Source: DATJGR01 sp963812255
GTDB taxonomy: Bacteria; Pseudomonadota; Gammaproteobacteria; Pseudomonadales; Azotimanducaceae
Direction of reading: 5' to 3'
DNA length: 64,000 nt
Assembly: GCA_963812255.1 (NCBI GenBank)
Contig: CAWEUM010000005.1
Span: forward strand, 1,674,001-1,738,000
The translations under genes and the position numbers were made by a program. Each line of letters starts with the position of its first letter. Within the stretch, counting starts at the first letter, position 1. Positions 17,310-26,371 of the stretch are shown in pieces. The notes beneath the pieces are model-generated. The model worked only from the letters and a program-made list of their open reading frames with translations, did not search any database and was not told where the DNA came from.

Positions 17310-18773
17310 TCAACTGAACGATCCTTTGCGGATCGATACGTTCTTGATGTCGGTGTAGAAGTCGAAGCTCCAGCTACCGCCTTCGCGACCGATGCCGGAG
17401 TCACGGCTGCCGCCGAACGGCGCGGCAAGATCCCGCACGAAGAAGCAGTTCACCCAAACGGTGCCCGCGACAACTTGCGATGCGATGCGCGTGGCACGCG
17501 ATTCGCTGCGGGTGAACAGCGTTGCGGCCAGACCGTAACGGGTGTTGTTCGCGAGCTCGATGACCTCCGCATCCGACGTGAACGTGTGCCACGTCAGCAC
17601 CGGGCCAAACACTTCGCGTTGGGCGATTTCCGATGACGTCTTCACGTTCGCGAACAAGGTCGGCTGGAAGTAGAGCGAACCGATGCTGTTTGCACGTCGG
17701 CCGCCCCACAGCGCTGTTGCGCCATCCGCCTTCGCGCGTTCGACAAAGCCGGCAACCCGATCGAAATGCGCCTGCGTGATCAGCGGACCGACACGCGTCT
17801 CCTTCGCACGCGGATCGCCGACGATCATTCGGCTCGTGGCAGCACGCACTTTGTCGAGGAACGCGGTCTCGATCGAACCTTCCACCAGCACGCGCGTTCC
17901 GGCCAGGCACACCTGACCCGCATTGGCGTACTGCGCCGCGACCGTTTGCGCAGCCGCATCGAGATCCGCATCGGCACAGACCACGAACGGCGATTTGCCG
18001 CCGAGCTCCGCGCTCATCGGCGTGATAGACCGCGCCGCCGCCTGACCGATCAACTGCGCAGTGTCGGTGGAACCGGTAAAGCTGATGCGGTCGACATCAG
18101 GGTGATTGACGAGCGCATCGCCCGCCTCTTCGCCGATCCCCTGCACAACGTTCAATACGCCGGGCGGCATACCGGCCGCGTGCGCGATGTCCGCCATCAA
18201 CGAACACGTCAGCGGCGCCCATTCCGGCGGCTTCACGACAACGGTGTTGCCGGCCGCGAGCGCCGGGCCGACCTTCCACGTGGTCAACATCAACGGCGCA
18301 TTCCACGGCGTGATCAACGCGGCAACCCCCGCCGGCTCGTAGCGCACGTGATTGACGACATCGGCCGAATCGATCGTGTGACCTTCGAGCGTCAACGCCC
18401 AGCCGGCAAAGAACTCGATGTTCTGCGCCGCGCGCGGCACCACGCGATGCACGTTGCCGAGCAGCAGTGAACCATTGTCCAACGTTTCAACCGCGGCGAG
18501 TTCATTCACCCGGGCGCGTATCCCGTCGGCAAACCGTTTGAGAATCGGTAAGCGCCCCTTCGGACCGAGTGCCGCCCATCCGGCGAACGCGCGCCGTGCC
18601 GCCGCCACAGCCTGATCGATTTCGGCTTTGCCGCCGGCGGCGACGTCGGCGAGATGCGACCCATCCACCGGCGAGAGATCCGCGAACCGGTGAGATGCCG
18701 GGATGCGCTCATCGCCAATCCAGTGATCGGTCGATACCTCGACACCTGCAATCGATACGGTGTTTCGAGTCAT
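17310..18773 (-). CDS. Aldehyde dehydrogenase, HpaE-like
   Basis: A 487-residue NAD(P)-dependent aldehyde dehydrogenase. Catalytic residues: glutamate in SAELGGKSP and cysteine in ANAGQVCLAGTRV. The coenzyme-binding TPWNAPLMLTTWK and the FTGSTDTA glycine motif are present. The C-terminal NCFFVRDLAAPFGGSRDSGIGREGG segment matches 5-carboxymethyl-2-hydroxymuconate semialdehyde and related ring-fission dehydrogenases. ATG 18773 overlaps the stop of the HpaB-like gene by 4 bases, so they are coupled. Together with the FAH protein it forms a likely lower-pathway module. Confidence 0.92.
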   Translation of the reverse strand: MTRNTVSIAGVEVSTDHWIGDERIPASHRFADLSPVDGSHLADVAAGGKAEIDQAVAAARRAFAGWAALGPKGRLPILKRFADGIRARVNELAAVETLDNGSLLLGNVHRVVPRAAQNIEFFAGWALTLEGHTIDSADVVNHVRYEPAGVAALITPWNAPLMLTTWKVGPALAAGNTVVVKPPEWAPLTCSLMADIAHAAGMPPGVLNVVQGIGEEAGDALVNHPDVDRISFTGSTDTAQLIGQAAARSITPMSAELGGKSPFVVCADADLDAAAQTVAAQYANAGQVCLAGTRVLVEGSIETAFLDKVRAATSRMIVGDPRAKETRVGPLITQAHFDRVAGFVERAKADGATALWGGRRANSIGSLYFQPTLFANVKTSSEIAQREVFGPVLTWHTFTSDAEVIELANNTRYGLAATLFTRSESRATRIASQVVAGTVWVNCFFVRDLAAPFGGSRDSGIGREGGSWSFDFYTDIKNVSIRKGSFS

Positions 18774-20272
18774 CGCGACGCTCCCGCCGCCCGTTCTTCC
18801 TTCGCGCGCTCGTCCGCACCCGGCAGCGGACCCGCTAGTGGTTCATCGAGAAATCGATCCACAAGCCGGTCGGCTCGTTCGCGATTACCGGAGCGGTGCG
18901 CGCCCTCGCGGTTGCGCGCACCCGAGGCGAGGTAAAAGCGTTCGTACTGTTCGCCGCGACTCGCCAACGCGCTGCCCGAGAAATCCCACGCCAGACGGAA
19001 TACGCGCGCACGCGCTTCCGCCGTCACATCGCCGGCACCGCGCATGTACTGTTCAATCAGCGGCCGCAAGGACGGATCCGCAAACTGCGCCGCACTCGGC
19101 GCGGCCAACAGATTGTGCGAGCCGAGCAACCGGACGATCTCGTTCACACGCGGAAACCAGAACGGCAACGTCGCGCGCAACGCGGTGAGCGGCGCACCGT
19201 TGGGAAACCAGACGCCATTGCCGAATTCGAATGCATTGCGCTCTGCCGACTCCACGCAGGCGCGCGCGAACTCGTTGAATGTCCACAGCTCTCCGAGCAT
19301 CTGCAGGGTAATCGGCTGCTTGTCGTTGATCGATTCCGTCATGCGCGTCGCCAGACCCCAGGCAAACTCGAGTTTGGTCTGGGCGCGGATCATGGTCTGC
19401 TGCATCACGTTCGGAAACCAGCCGGTCGCCATCACCTGGTTGTACACCGCGGTGTTGCAGTTGATGTGGATGCGATCCCACGGCACTTCGACGTTGTCGA
19501 AAATGACGAACGCGTCCTGCTCGTCGAAACGCGCCGACAAGGGATGATCGAACAGGTTGCGTGCCGAGGCGCAGCTGTCGCGGCAAATGAATTTCAACCC
19601 CGGGGTGGCCATCGGAATGCAGAACGCCAGCGCGTAGTCGTCGGCACCGGGCGGCAATGGATGTCCCGGATACACCGCCAGTTCGTCAGCAAACGGTGCC
19701 AACGTCGCCAGAATGCGTGCGCCGCGCACGACGATGCCGTACTGCGTTTCGCCCGCCTTGTGCAACGCCACATCGTTGCCCGGCTTCGGCACATCCCCCT
19801 GCGCCTTGTCGATGGTCGGTTGGATGATCGTATGGGTCAGCGCGATGTCGTTGCGCCGCAGGAATTTCTGGTAGTTGACCAGGTTTTCGGCGCCCGCTTC
19901 GTTGCCGTTGGCGGCCCACTCATCGCAGCGCCCGGCGAAACCGGCATAGGTGACGTTCATGTAATCAGGCGTGCGGCCCATGATGCCGACCGTGTATTCG
20001 GCAGTGCGCGCCAAGCCTGTGTGGCGGCGCGCAATGTCGTGCTGCGAGCGCGGAATGATGTGGCTGACATTGATCGGCTCGCCGGTCTCGGGGTCCGGGA
20101 TCAGGCAGTCTCGGGCGTATTCGTGCTGCAGATCGAACGCGCCAGCAAGTCCTTCGGCGGCACCGGCGAACGACGGATGGCCGGTGACGTCACCCACCTT
20201 GTCGGCACCCACCCAGATCTCACGACCGTCATTCAGCGCGCCGAGGAACTCAGCGCCCGTACGAGCTGACAT
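18770..20272 (-). CDS. 4-hydroxyphenylacetate 3-monooxygenase-type flavin oxygenase (HpaB family)
   Basis: A 500-residue FADH2-utilising monooxygenase. It starts with MSARTGAEFLGALNDGREIW, and family motifs include GRTPDYMNVTYAGF, KFICRDSCAS, FDNVEVPWDRIHI and the helical C-terminal domain with SHNLLAAPSAAQF. It hydroxylates a phenol ortho to the existing hydroxyl to give a catechol and needs a separate flavin reductase, not found here. GGAGGAGG lies about 6 bases before ATG 20272. The candidate operator is 25 bases upstream. The last 45 residues are charged and atypical of the family. The true substrate may differ from 4-hydroxyphenylacetate. Confidence 0.9.
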   Translation of the reverse strand: MSARTGAEFLGALNDGREIWVGADKVGDVTGHPSFAGAAEGLAGAFDLQHEYARDCLIPDPETGEPINVSHIIPRSQHDIARRHTGLARTAEYTVGIMGRTPDYMNVTYAGFAGRCDEWAANGNEAGAENLVNYQKFLRRNDIALTHTIIQPTIDKAQGDVPKPGNDVALHKAGETQYGIVVRGARILATLAPFADELAVYPGHPLPPGADDYALAFCIPMATPGLKFICRDSCASARNLFDHPLSARFDEQDAFVIFDNVEVPWDRIHINCNTAVYNQVMATGWFPNVMQQTMIRAQTKLEFAWGLATRMTESINDKQPITLQMLGELWTFNEFARACVESAERNAFEFGNGVWFPNGAPLTALRATLPFWFPRVNEIVRLLGSHNLLAAPSAAQFADPSLRPLIEQYMRGAGDVTAEARARVFRLAWDFSGSALASRGEQYERFYLASGARNREGAHRSGNRERADRLVDRFLDEPLAGPLPGADERAKEERAAGASR

Positions 20273-20296
20273 CGCAACCTCCTCCGACTCAATAAA

Positions 20297-20314
20297 TGAT
20301 TCCAGTCAAATGTG
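20297..20314 (-). promoter_or_regulatory. Candidate TetR operator (copy 2), upstream of hpaB-like gene
   Basis: TGATTCCAGTCAAATGTG on the plus strand shares 16 of 18 bases with 11120-11137. In the direction of the hpaB-like gene, the site contains TTGACT, which could be a -35 element, so binding would occlude the promoter. It is the only second copy I found by eye. Confidence 0.4.
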
Positions 20315-20466
20315 AGCGCGGTCATTTTAGCGACGCCTGGAAATGGCAGTCAATCGAAGGCTCTCGATCGCGCACCGCGCCTGTTGGCGCGGCTCGATAG
20401 ACGCTGCAGGGTCCGCGCGCTGAAGATGGAACAGAGGCGCAGGCGCCGCGCAATCCAAGACTCCAT

Positions 20467-20895
20467 TCAGCGCGTCATGTTGAACATCGTCCCGTCGGCC
20501 GCGCGCCCGGCCGCGCTGTCGAGGTCGATCACGACGGCGACGCCTTTGCGCTCCGGATCGCCGCTCTGTTCGAACGGATGCATCCCTTCGAATACTTTGG
20601 CGCGCTCGGCATCGCCTTCTACCAGGTGCGCGCGCCCGCGCATTCGCACGAACGTGCGCGACGACAGCTGCGCATAAAAGACCGCGACTTTCGGATTGCG
20701 GGCAATACCCTGAATCAGATCGCCGTTCGGATTGCGTACCCACAACGCGAGCTGATCGTCACCGCTCGCGTGGAGACTACCGTACGGCGACACGTGCGGA
20801 TCGCCGTCACGATCGACATATCCCACGACAACCGCCACGCCATCGTTCAAGGCGTTCACGAAGCGGTATTTGAGGTCGTCGCTCAGTGCGATCAT
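20467..20895 (-). CDS. Pyridoxamine 5'-phosphate oxidase family protein
   Basis: 142 residues from ATG 20895, preceded by AGGAGA about 9 bases upstream. The split-barrel signature reads ALNDGVAVVVGYVDRDGDPHVSPYGS, then LALWVRNPNGDLIQGIARNP and VAVFYAQLSSRTFVRMRGRA. It is a likely FMN- or F420-binding protein. It is distinct from the other PPOX protein at 10644. Genes on both sides are unrelated, so no pathway is suggested. Confidence 0.83.
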   Translation of the reverse strand: MIALSDDLKYRFVNALNDGVAVVVGYVDRDGDPHVSPYGSLHASGDDQLALWVRNPNGDLIQGIARNPKVAVFYAQLSSRTFVRMRGRAHLVEGDAERAKVFEGMHPFEQSGDPERKGVAVVIDLDSAAGRAADGTMFNMTR

Positions 20896-20938
20896 TGTGT
20901 ATCGTCTCCTCTTCGACGGGTCGGCTGTTGACTCTAGG

Positions 20939-21205
20939 CTACGGCATCGATGGCGGCTCGTCCGACGATTCTGCAACGCGCGATCCACCGGCCTGAGTCG
21001 CCGCCAGCAATTCTCCGAGCAACCGTTGGCTCTCCGCGAGGCTCGCAGCCTGTTGGCGGAGGATCGTCTTGACTCCGTAGATCGCGAACGGCAGAAATAT
21101 CCAAAGGATCAGAGTGAGGATCAGCAGAAGGCTGAAGAGGAGGACCAGCCAGCCGGGCGCTGACGAATAGGTTTGAATCCATGACCATCTGTCGTACGTT
21201 TGCAC
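20939..21205 (-). CDS. Small single-span membrane protein
   Basis: An 88-residue protein with a strongly hydrophobic helix at about residues 19-45 (WLVLLFSLLLILTLILWIFL), a short basic turn, and an amphipathic helix (QQAASLAESQRLLGELLAATQ) that could form a coiled coil. The tail is acidic. It is upstream of, and on the same strand as, the PPOX-family gene. I do not recognise a family. Coding potential is supported by the membrane-protein composition and the clean frame. Confidence 0.6.
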   Translation of the reverse strand: MQTYDRWSWIQTYSSAPGWLVLLFSLLLILTLILWIFLPFAIYGVKTILRQQAASLAESQRLLGELLAATQAGGSRVAESSDEPPSMP

Positions 21206-21397
21206 CGATTGACTCCTTCACGTTTGGATGAACTCTGACGATGCGGCACACGCTCGCGATCAGCAACTATCGCTCACCGCTGACCCGACGTGTCACTGGC
21301 CCGATTGATCCGCCTATCGCGATGCGCCCGACATGTAACCATGTAGCGCATTGCAGCGAACTTGCTATGTAGTTCGCTGAGATTTCGTTATTGGAGA

Positions 21398-22126
21398 ATG
21401 TCGATGCAATTGTCGTTGCCACCCATCAGATCGTACCGCGCGTGTTGGATCGCTGTTGCAGTCTCGGTGTGGTTCTCGCTGCTCGGTTGCGGGCAGGCGC
21501 GCGCCGTCGACGCAGATACCGCAATACCAGCACCGCGCGTCGATGTCGCACCGGGTCCCGCCGGTGGGCTGCAGACCGCGGTGTTCGCCGGCGGCTGCTT
21601 TTGGGGCGTTCAGGCGGTGTTCCAGCACCTGAAGGGCGTTCATTCGGCGATTTCCGGCTACGCCGGCGGCAGCAGACAGGACGCGGAGTATGAAATCGTC
21701 AGTTCGGGACGCACGGGCCATGCCGAATCCGTCGAGGTTGAATTCGACCCGGCGCGGGTTTCTTACGGCGATCTGCTGAGGGTGTTCTTTTCGGTGGTGC
21801 ACGACCCGACCGAGTTGAATCGTCAGGGTCCGGACCGCGGGACACAGTATCGATCGGCCATCTTCACGACCGATGCAGATCAGGCGCGCGTTGCAAAGGC
21901 CTACATCGCCCAACTAGACGCAGCAAAGCTGTTTCGTTCGCCGATCGTGACGACGGTGTCGCCGTTGCGCGGCTTCTATCGCGCGGAGTCGTATCACCAA
22001 GACTACGCAACGAAGCATCCGAACAACCCGTACATCGTCTTCAATGACGCACCGAAGGTCGAGGCATTGCAGCGCGTGTACCCCAAGCTGTATGTCGCGC
22101 AGCCCGCATTGGTCAGCGCACGATAA
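21398..22126 (+). CDS. msrA: Peptide methionine sulfoxide reductase, exported
   Basis: Reduces the S-epimer of methionine sulfoxide in proteins. The catalytic motif GGCFWG carries Cys67 in this numbering, followed by GYAGG, the EVEFDP and YRSAIF blocks, and YHQDYATKHPNNPY. About 242 residues from ATG 21398 (ATG 21404 is an alternative); a GGAGA site is directly upstream. The first 36 residues form a signal peptide with a hydrophobic core and an LLGC sequence that could be a lipobox, so the enzyme probably works in the periplasm or tethered to a membrane. This is less common than cytoplasmic MsrA. Confidence 0.93.
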   Translation: MSMQLSLPPIRSYRACWIAVAVSVWFSLLGCGQARAVDADTAIPAPRVDVAPGPAGGLQTAVFAGGCFWGVQAVFQHLKGVHSAISGYAGGSRQDAEYEIVSSGRTGHAESVEVEFDPARVSYGDLLRVFFSVVHDPTELNRQGPDRGTQYRSAIFTTDADQARVAKAYIAQLDAAKLFRSPIVTTVSPLRGFYRAESYHQDYATKHPNNPYIVFNDAPKVEALQRVYPKLYVAQPALVSAR

Positions 22127-22241
22127 CAGGCAGCCGCGCCACGGTCCTCCGACGACGGCACAAAGGCGCGTCGCGCCCGGATATCGTCTCTCGCAGCAGC
22201 GGAATGCCGGCCGCGGGCCGGACCTACGGTCTGGCTAAAGA

Positions 22242-22346
22242 ATGATCACCGACGGATTGCTCAGCGACATCGGCTCCGCCCAAGCCGAACGCCTCACCAA
22301 TGATGTCACCGGGGCCCTCGGTGTCGGATTGGGAGCGAAGCAATGA
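22242..22346 (+). CDS. Possible 34-residue ORF coupled to the CocE/NonD gene
   Basis: An ATG at 22242 opens a 34-codon frame that ends in a TGA overlapping the ATG of the following hydrolase gene (ATGA). The peptide contains SDIGSAQAERLTNDVTGALG and has no transmembrane or signal features. It may be a leader peptide that couples translation, a remnant of a lost gene, or chance. No clear ribosome binding site precedes it. Confidence 0.25.
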   Translation: MITDGLLSDIGSAQAERLTNDVTGALGVGLGAKQ

Positions 22347-24064
22347 AGCGCGTGGCGAAGATCGCGGGTTTTCTCGGGGTGGCGCTAACCATACTCATCG
22401 GGGGCGCAGTCGTCTTACAGATGCTGCAACCCGACCGGCCGGCAGCGCGGGTCAGCCGACCGCAAGTGGCAATGCGCGACGGTGTAAAACTCGCGCTGGA
22501 CGTCATTCTGCCGGAACCGATGCCGGCGTCGCGCGTGCCGGTGGTGCTCTACCAGACCCGCTACTGGCGCAGTTTTGCGCTGAGGTTCTCCGATCAACCG
22601 GGCGTGCCACCGGTTGGCCCGCGTGACGCCAGCGTCGATCGCCTCATCGCAGCCGGTTACGGCGTGGTCGTGGCCGACGTGCGCGGCACCGGCGCATCGG
22701 AAGGCCACTGGCCGCGGCCGTGGTCCGATCAAGAGGTGGCCGATGCGAGTGATCTCATCGCATGGATCGCCGCACAACCCTTCTGTGATGGACGCGTCGG
22801 CGCCGCTGGACTGTCATACGAAGGCACGACCGCGTTGCTGTCCGCGACAACGACAAACCCGGCGCTGAAGGCGGTGCTCGCGCGCGAAATCGAGTGGGAC
22901 GTTGTCGACGAACTGATCGCGCCCGGCGGCGTGCGAAACCTGTCGTTCGTTTCGGCGTGGGGACGCGGCGTCGGTGAACTCGATCGCAACCACCCGCCGG
23001 AGTTCTTTCCAACAGCGGCACGGTTCATCGTCACGGGCGTGCATCCGGTCGATGGCGACGCAGAAGGCACCCGTCTTGCATCGATCGTCGCCGCCCGGCG
23101 CATCGCCGATGTCGCTGACGACACCAAAGAGGTGCGCAGCGACGGCGATCTTTTCGCCGGCGTTCCCGCATCCTCCGTCGGGCCTTCGGCGCATGCCATG
23201 GCGCTTGCGAAGACACACGCGGCCGTCGGCCTCTGGGGCGGCTGGTGGGATGGCGCGACCGCGGATGCGGTCCTGCGCGCCGATCGCGCGATGCCGCTCG
23301 CCCAAGCCGTGATCGGGCCGTGGACACACGAAGGGGACGAATCGGCGAGCCCGTTCGGTTTGCACGCGGCGTCCACGGTTGATTTCGACGATGTCGTCGC
23401 GTTCTTCGATCGTTACCTGAAAGGCACCGCCGCGCCCGCACCGAGGCGCCGCTGGTGGGTCGCAGGTGCCGGGCTGTGGCGCGATGGCGATTCCTGGCCA
23501 AACACCACACCCATGACACTGTCTATTGGCTCGAGCGGTGGGCTCTCCGCCAAGGACGCGCCGCTCGACACGCGGCTCGACGTGGACTTCTCCGCCACGA
23601 CCGGAACGAACAACCGATGGACGGCCGGCCTGCTGCATCCGGTGGACAGCGGCGACCGATCCAAAGCACGCGGATTGATGTCGTTCGACGGCACACCGCT
23701 GGCGAACGTGCTGTCGGTGTTCGGAGCGCCCATTACGCACTGCCGGGTCTCACTCGATGGCGACTCGGCCGCGGTGTTCGCGTACCTCGAAGCGAAGGCG
23801 CCGGACGGACCGGTTCGACTGCTCACTGAAGGTGTCGCGCGGGTGCGTAGCGGTCCGCTCGACCTTCGGCTACGGCCGATCGCATTTGAACTGCCGCCAG
23901 GCTTTGCACTGCGCGTCTCGTTCGCGGGGGCGGACGCCGACACGTTCGAGCGTGTTCCGGCCGAGGGTCCGCGCACGATTTCACTGCACGCGCCGTGTCG
24001 AATTGAACTGCCTATCGTCGAGCAGTCGGCGACTACGTCGCGTGCAGGCCACCATCGACGATGA
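22343..24064 (+). CDS. CocE/NonD-family alpha/beta hydrolase
   Basis: A 573-residue protein of the X-Pro dipeptidyl-peptidase S15 / cocaine esterase family. An N-terminal hydrophobic segment (residues 5-28) should export it or anchor it in the membrane. The nucleophile serine lies in GLSYEG, preceded by VVVADVRGTGASEG. A catalytic aspartate is expected in the GLWGGWWDG region and the histidine in GPWTHEGDE. The C-terminal half has the jelly-roll domain usual for the family. Likely substrates are acyl esters or amides. The 3' end overlaps the convergent SDR gene by 32 bases. Confidence 0.88.
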   Translation: MKRVAKIAGFLGVALTILIGGAVVLQMLQPDRPAARVSRPQVAMRDGVKLALDVILPEPMPASRVPVVLYQTRYWRSFALRFSDQPGVPPVGPRDASVDRLIAAGYGVVVADVRGTGASEGHWPRPWSDQEVADASDLIAWIAAQPFCDGRVGAAGLSYEGTTALLSATTTNPALKAVLAREIEWDVVDELIAPGGVRNLSFVSAWGRGVGELDRNHPPEFFPTAARFIVTGVHPVDGDAEGTRLASIVAARRIADVADDTKEVRSDGDLFAGVPASSVGPSAHAMALAKTHAAVGLWGGWWDGATADAVLRADRAMPLAQAVIGPWTHEGDESASPFGLHAASTVDFDDVVAFFDRYLKGTAAPAPRRRWWVAGAGLWRDGDSWPNTTPMTLSIGSSGGLSAKDAPLDTRLDVDFSATTGTNNRWTAGLLHPVDSGDRSKARGLMSFDGTPLANVLSVFGAPITHCRVSLDGDSAAVFAYLEAKAPDGPVRLLTEGVARVRSGPLDLRLRPIAFELPPGFALRVSFAGADADTFERVPAEGPRTISLHAPCRIELPIVEQSATTSRAGHHRR

Positions 24065-24761
24065 ACTCTGCGCCAGTGCAGTACGAACTGTCCGCACTGG
24101 CAAGAAACAGCGCCACCGTGGCCACTTCGCTGGCTGCAGCGGTGCGGCCCAGCGGTACACCGCGCGTCATCCGATCGAGGTCCGTAGGCAGCTGATCCAA
24201 CATATCGGTTTCGATGAGGCCCGGATGGATCGAGTTGACGCGCACGCCACGACGCGCGAGTTCCACCGCTGCAGTCTTCGTCATGCCGCGCACTGCCCAC
24301 TTCGAGGTGCCGTACGCGAAAGCACCCGCAGCCGCCTGTAAGCCGGCCAGTGACGAGATGTTGATGATACTGCCCGCGCCTACCTCGCGCATCGACGGCA
24401 CCACCGCACGCATGCCGAGGAACACTCCAACGCAGTTCACTTCCATCACGGTCTTGAATTCATCCAGCGATGTATCGCACATGCGATTGGAGCGGAAGAT
24501 GCCGGCATTGTTCACCAGCACGTCGATTCGGCCATCGCGTCTCACGATCTCGGCGACGAGTGCCGCCCAGTCCGACTCACTGCGCACATCGAGGTGACGA
24601 TAGGTACCTTCGATGGACCGCGCGGTGGTGTCGCCAACGTCATCCAGCACATCAGTGAGCCACAGCGTGGCGCCCTCGCTGGCGAACAGTCGTGCTTCTT
24701 CGGCGCCTTGACCGCGCGCCGCACCGGTAATCAGACAGATCTTGCCGTCGAGTCGTCCCAT
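24033..24761 (-). CDS. SDR-family oxidoreductase
   Basis: A 242-residue classical SDR. The nucleotide-binding motif TGAARGQGAEEA is at the N-terminus, then DVRSESDW, NNAGIFRS, a serine in NISSLAG and the active-site pair YGTSK. IHPGLIETDML follows. The closest functional style is hydroxysteroid/alicyclic alcohol dehydrogenases, but the substrate is not determined. It ends inside the 3' end of the CocE/NonD gene on the other strand. Confidence 0.9.
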   Translation of the reverse strand: MGRLDGKICLITGAARGQGAEEARLFASEGATLWLTDVLDDVGDTTARSIEGTYRHLDVRSESDWAALVAEIVRRDGRIDVLVNNAGIFRSNRMCDTSLDEFKTVMEVNCVGVFLGMRAVVPSMREVGAGSIINISSLAGLQAAAGAFAYGTSKWAVRGMTKTAAVELARRGVRVNSIHPGLIETDMLDQLPTDLDRMTRGVPLGRTAAASEVATVALFLASADSSYCTGAEFIVDGGLHAT

Positions 24762-24822
24762 CGAGCGTTCCCCCTGTTCTTAGAGGCCGATGGTAGCAGC
24801 TGACCCGTGATACCGATCGCCG

Positions 24823-26301
24823 CTAGCTGAGTTCCACCGGCACGAAGATTCGCGAATCGCCACGCTGGATCAGCAGCGCCACCTGCTTGTCGTGCTCATG
24901 AACGATGTGGAGCAGTTGATTCGCGCTGTGCACCGGCGATCCGTCGGCCGAGAGCACGATATCGCCCTGTTGAATCCCGGCATCCGCGGCCGGTCCGCTG
25001 ACGTCTTCGACCAGCAATCCGCCCGATACGCCGACTTGGTCGCGCTCTTCGGGGGTCAACGGACGCACCGCGAGACCGAGGCGGCCGTTGTTGTCGGCCG
25101 AGTTGTTGTCGCGGGAGACCACCTGTTCAGCCGTACCCAGCGTTGCAGTAATCGTCCGGTGTTTGCCGCCGCGCCAGACATCGAGGGTAACGGTTGCGTC
25201 GGGTTTGGCCATGCCGATCTTGGCGGACAGGTCGCCCGCACTGCTCACCGGATCGCCATTCACCTTCAGAATCACGTCGCCGGGCTTGATGCCAGCCCGC
25301 ATGGCGGCGCTGTCCGGTTCGACCTTGGCGACGAGCGCACCGGACGGCTTATCGAGATTGAACGATGCGGCCAGCGACTGCGTCACTGGCTGGACCTCGA
25401 CACCGAGGCGCGCGTGCTCGACCTTGCCGTGGTCAGCGATCTGTTTCTCGATGTGCATCGCGACGTTGATCGGAATCGCAAACGACACGCCTTCGTAGCC
25501 GCCGGTGTTGCTGTAGATCTGCGAGTTGATGCCGACCACCGCGCCGCTCGAATCGAACAGCGGACCACCGGAGTTGCCCGGGTTCACTGCGACGTCGGTC
25601 TGAATGAACGGCACATAGGAATCGCCTGGCAATGAGCGGCCTTTGGCGCTGACGATGCCTGCCGTCGCGCTCTCCTCGAAGCCGTAGGGCTGACCGATGG
25701 CAAGTACATAATCACCAACATCCAGTTGATTGGAGTTGCCGAGTCGTACGGTGGGCAGACCCTGTGCATCGATCTTCAGCACCGCGATATCGGTCGGCGC
25801 ATCGACGCCCAGCACCTTCGCCTTGAACTCGCGGCGATCCGCGAGCTTGACCGTCACCCGCTTGGCATCCCGCACCACGTGCGCGTTGGTCAGGATCAGC
25901 CCGTCGGCACTGATGACGAAGCCCGAGCCGAGCGCGTGCTGCTCGACGTTGCCGTGTGGAATCGGTAGCTGGCGGAAGAATTGAAAGAACGGATCGTTAC
26001 CGAATGGGCCGTTGCCGGCAAACGGCCCGTTGCTGAAGCTGCGCCCGCTTCGCGAATCGCTGACGTCGACTTCGCTTTCGGTGGTGATGCCCACGACGGC
26101 CGGGCCGCTCTGCTTCACGATGGCGCCATAGTTCGGCGCAGTACCCAGCGGGATTGGCCCGCTTGGAACCCGTGTATCGGAATCGACCGCCAAAGGCTGC
26201 GCGTTTGCTTTCAAAAGGGACGGCGCCGACCAGCCGCTGGCAGCGCCGGCGGTGAACAGCGCAATCGCGGCAACGGCTGCAGTGGTTTTTCCTAGTGTCA
26301 T
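24823..26301 (-). CDS. Do-family periplasmic serine protease (DegP/HtrA/MucD type)
   Basis: 492 residues from ATG 26301, preceded by GGGAG at a 6-base spacing. A signal peptide covers about residues 1-35. The catalytic triad is His141 (ILTNAHVV), Asp171 (DIAVLKID) and Ser244 (NPGNSGGP). A glycine- and phenylalanine-rich linker precedes the protease domain. Two PDZ domains follow, with GALVAKVEPDSAAMRAGIKPGD and GLLVEDVSGPAADAGIQQGD. It degrades or refolds misfolded envelope proteins. It is downstream of a two-component system on the same strand, so envelope stress control by that system is likely. Confidence 0.95.
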   Translation of the reverse strand: MTLGKTTAAVAAIALFTAGAASGWSAPSLLKANAQPLAVDSDTRVPSGPIPLGTAPNYGAIVKQSGPAVVGITTESEVDVSDSRSGRSFSNGPFAGNGPFGNDPFFQFFRQLPIPHGNVEQHALGSGFVISADGLILTNAHVVRDAKRVTVKLADRREFKAKVLGVDAPTDIAVLKIDAQGLPTVRLGNSNQLDVGDYVLAIGQPYGFEESATAGIVSAKGRSLPGDSYVPFIQTDVAVNPGNSGGPLFDSSGAVVGINSQIYSNTGGYEGVSFAIPINVAMHIEKQIADHGKVEHARLGVEVQPVTQSLAASFNLDKPSGALVAKVEPDSAAMRAGIKPGDVILKVNGDPVSSAGDLSAKIGMAKPDATVTLDVWRGGKHRTITATLGTAEQVVSRDNNSADNNGRLGLAVRPLTPEERDQVGVSGGLLVEDVSGPAADAGIQQGDIVLSADGSPVHSANQLLHIVHEHDKQVALLIQRGDSRIFVPVELS

Positions 26302-26371
26302 CAGAGTCTCCCGGGCTGTTACCAATGTCATCAACGAGCAGACAGCCTCGGCGATCCCACTTAAGCCAACC

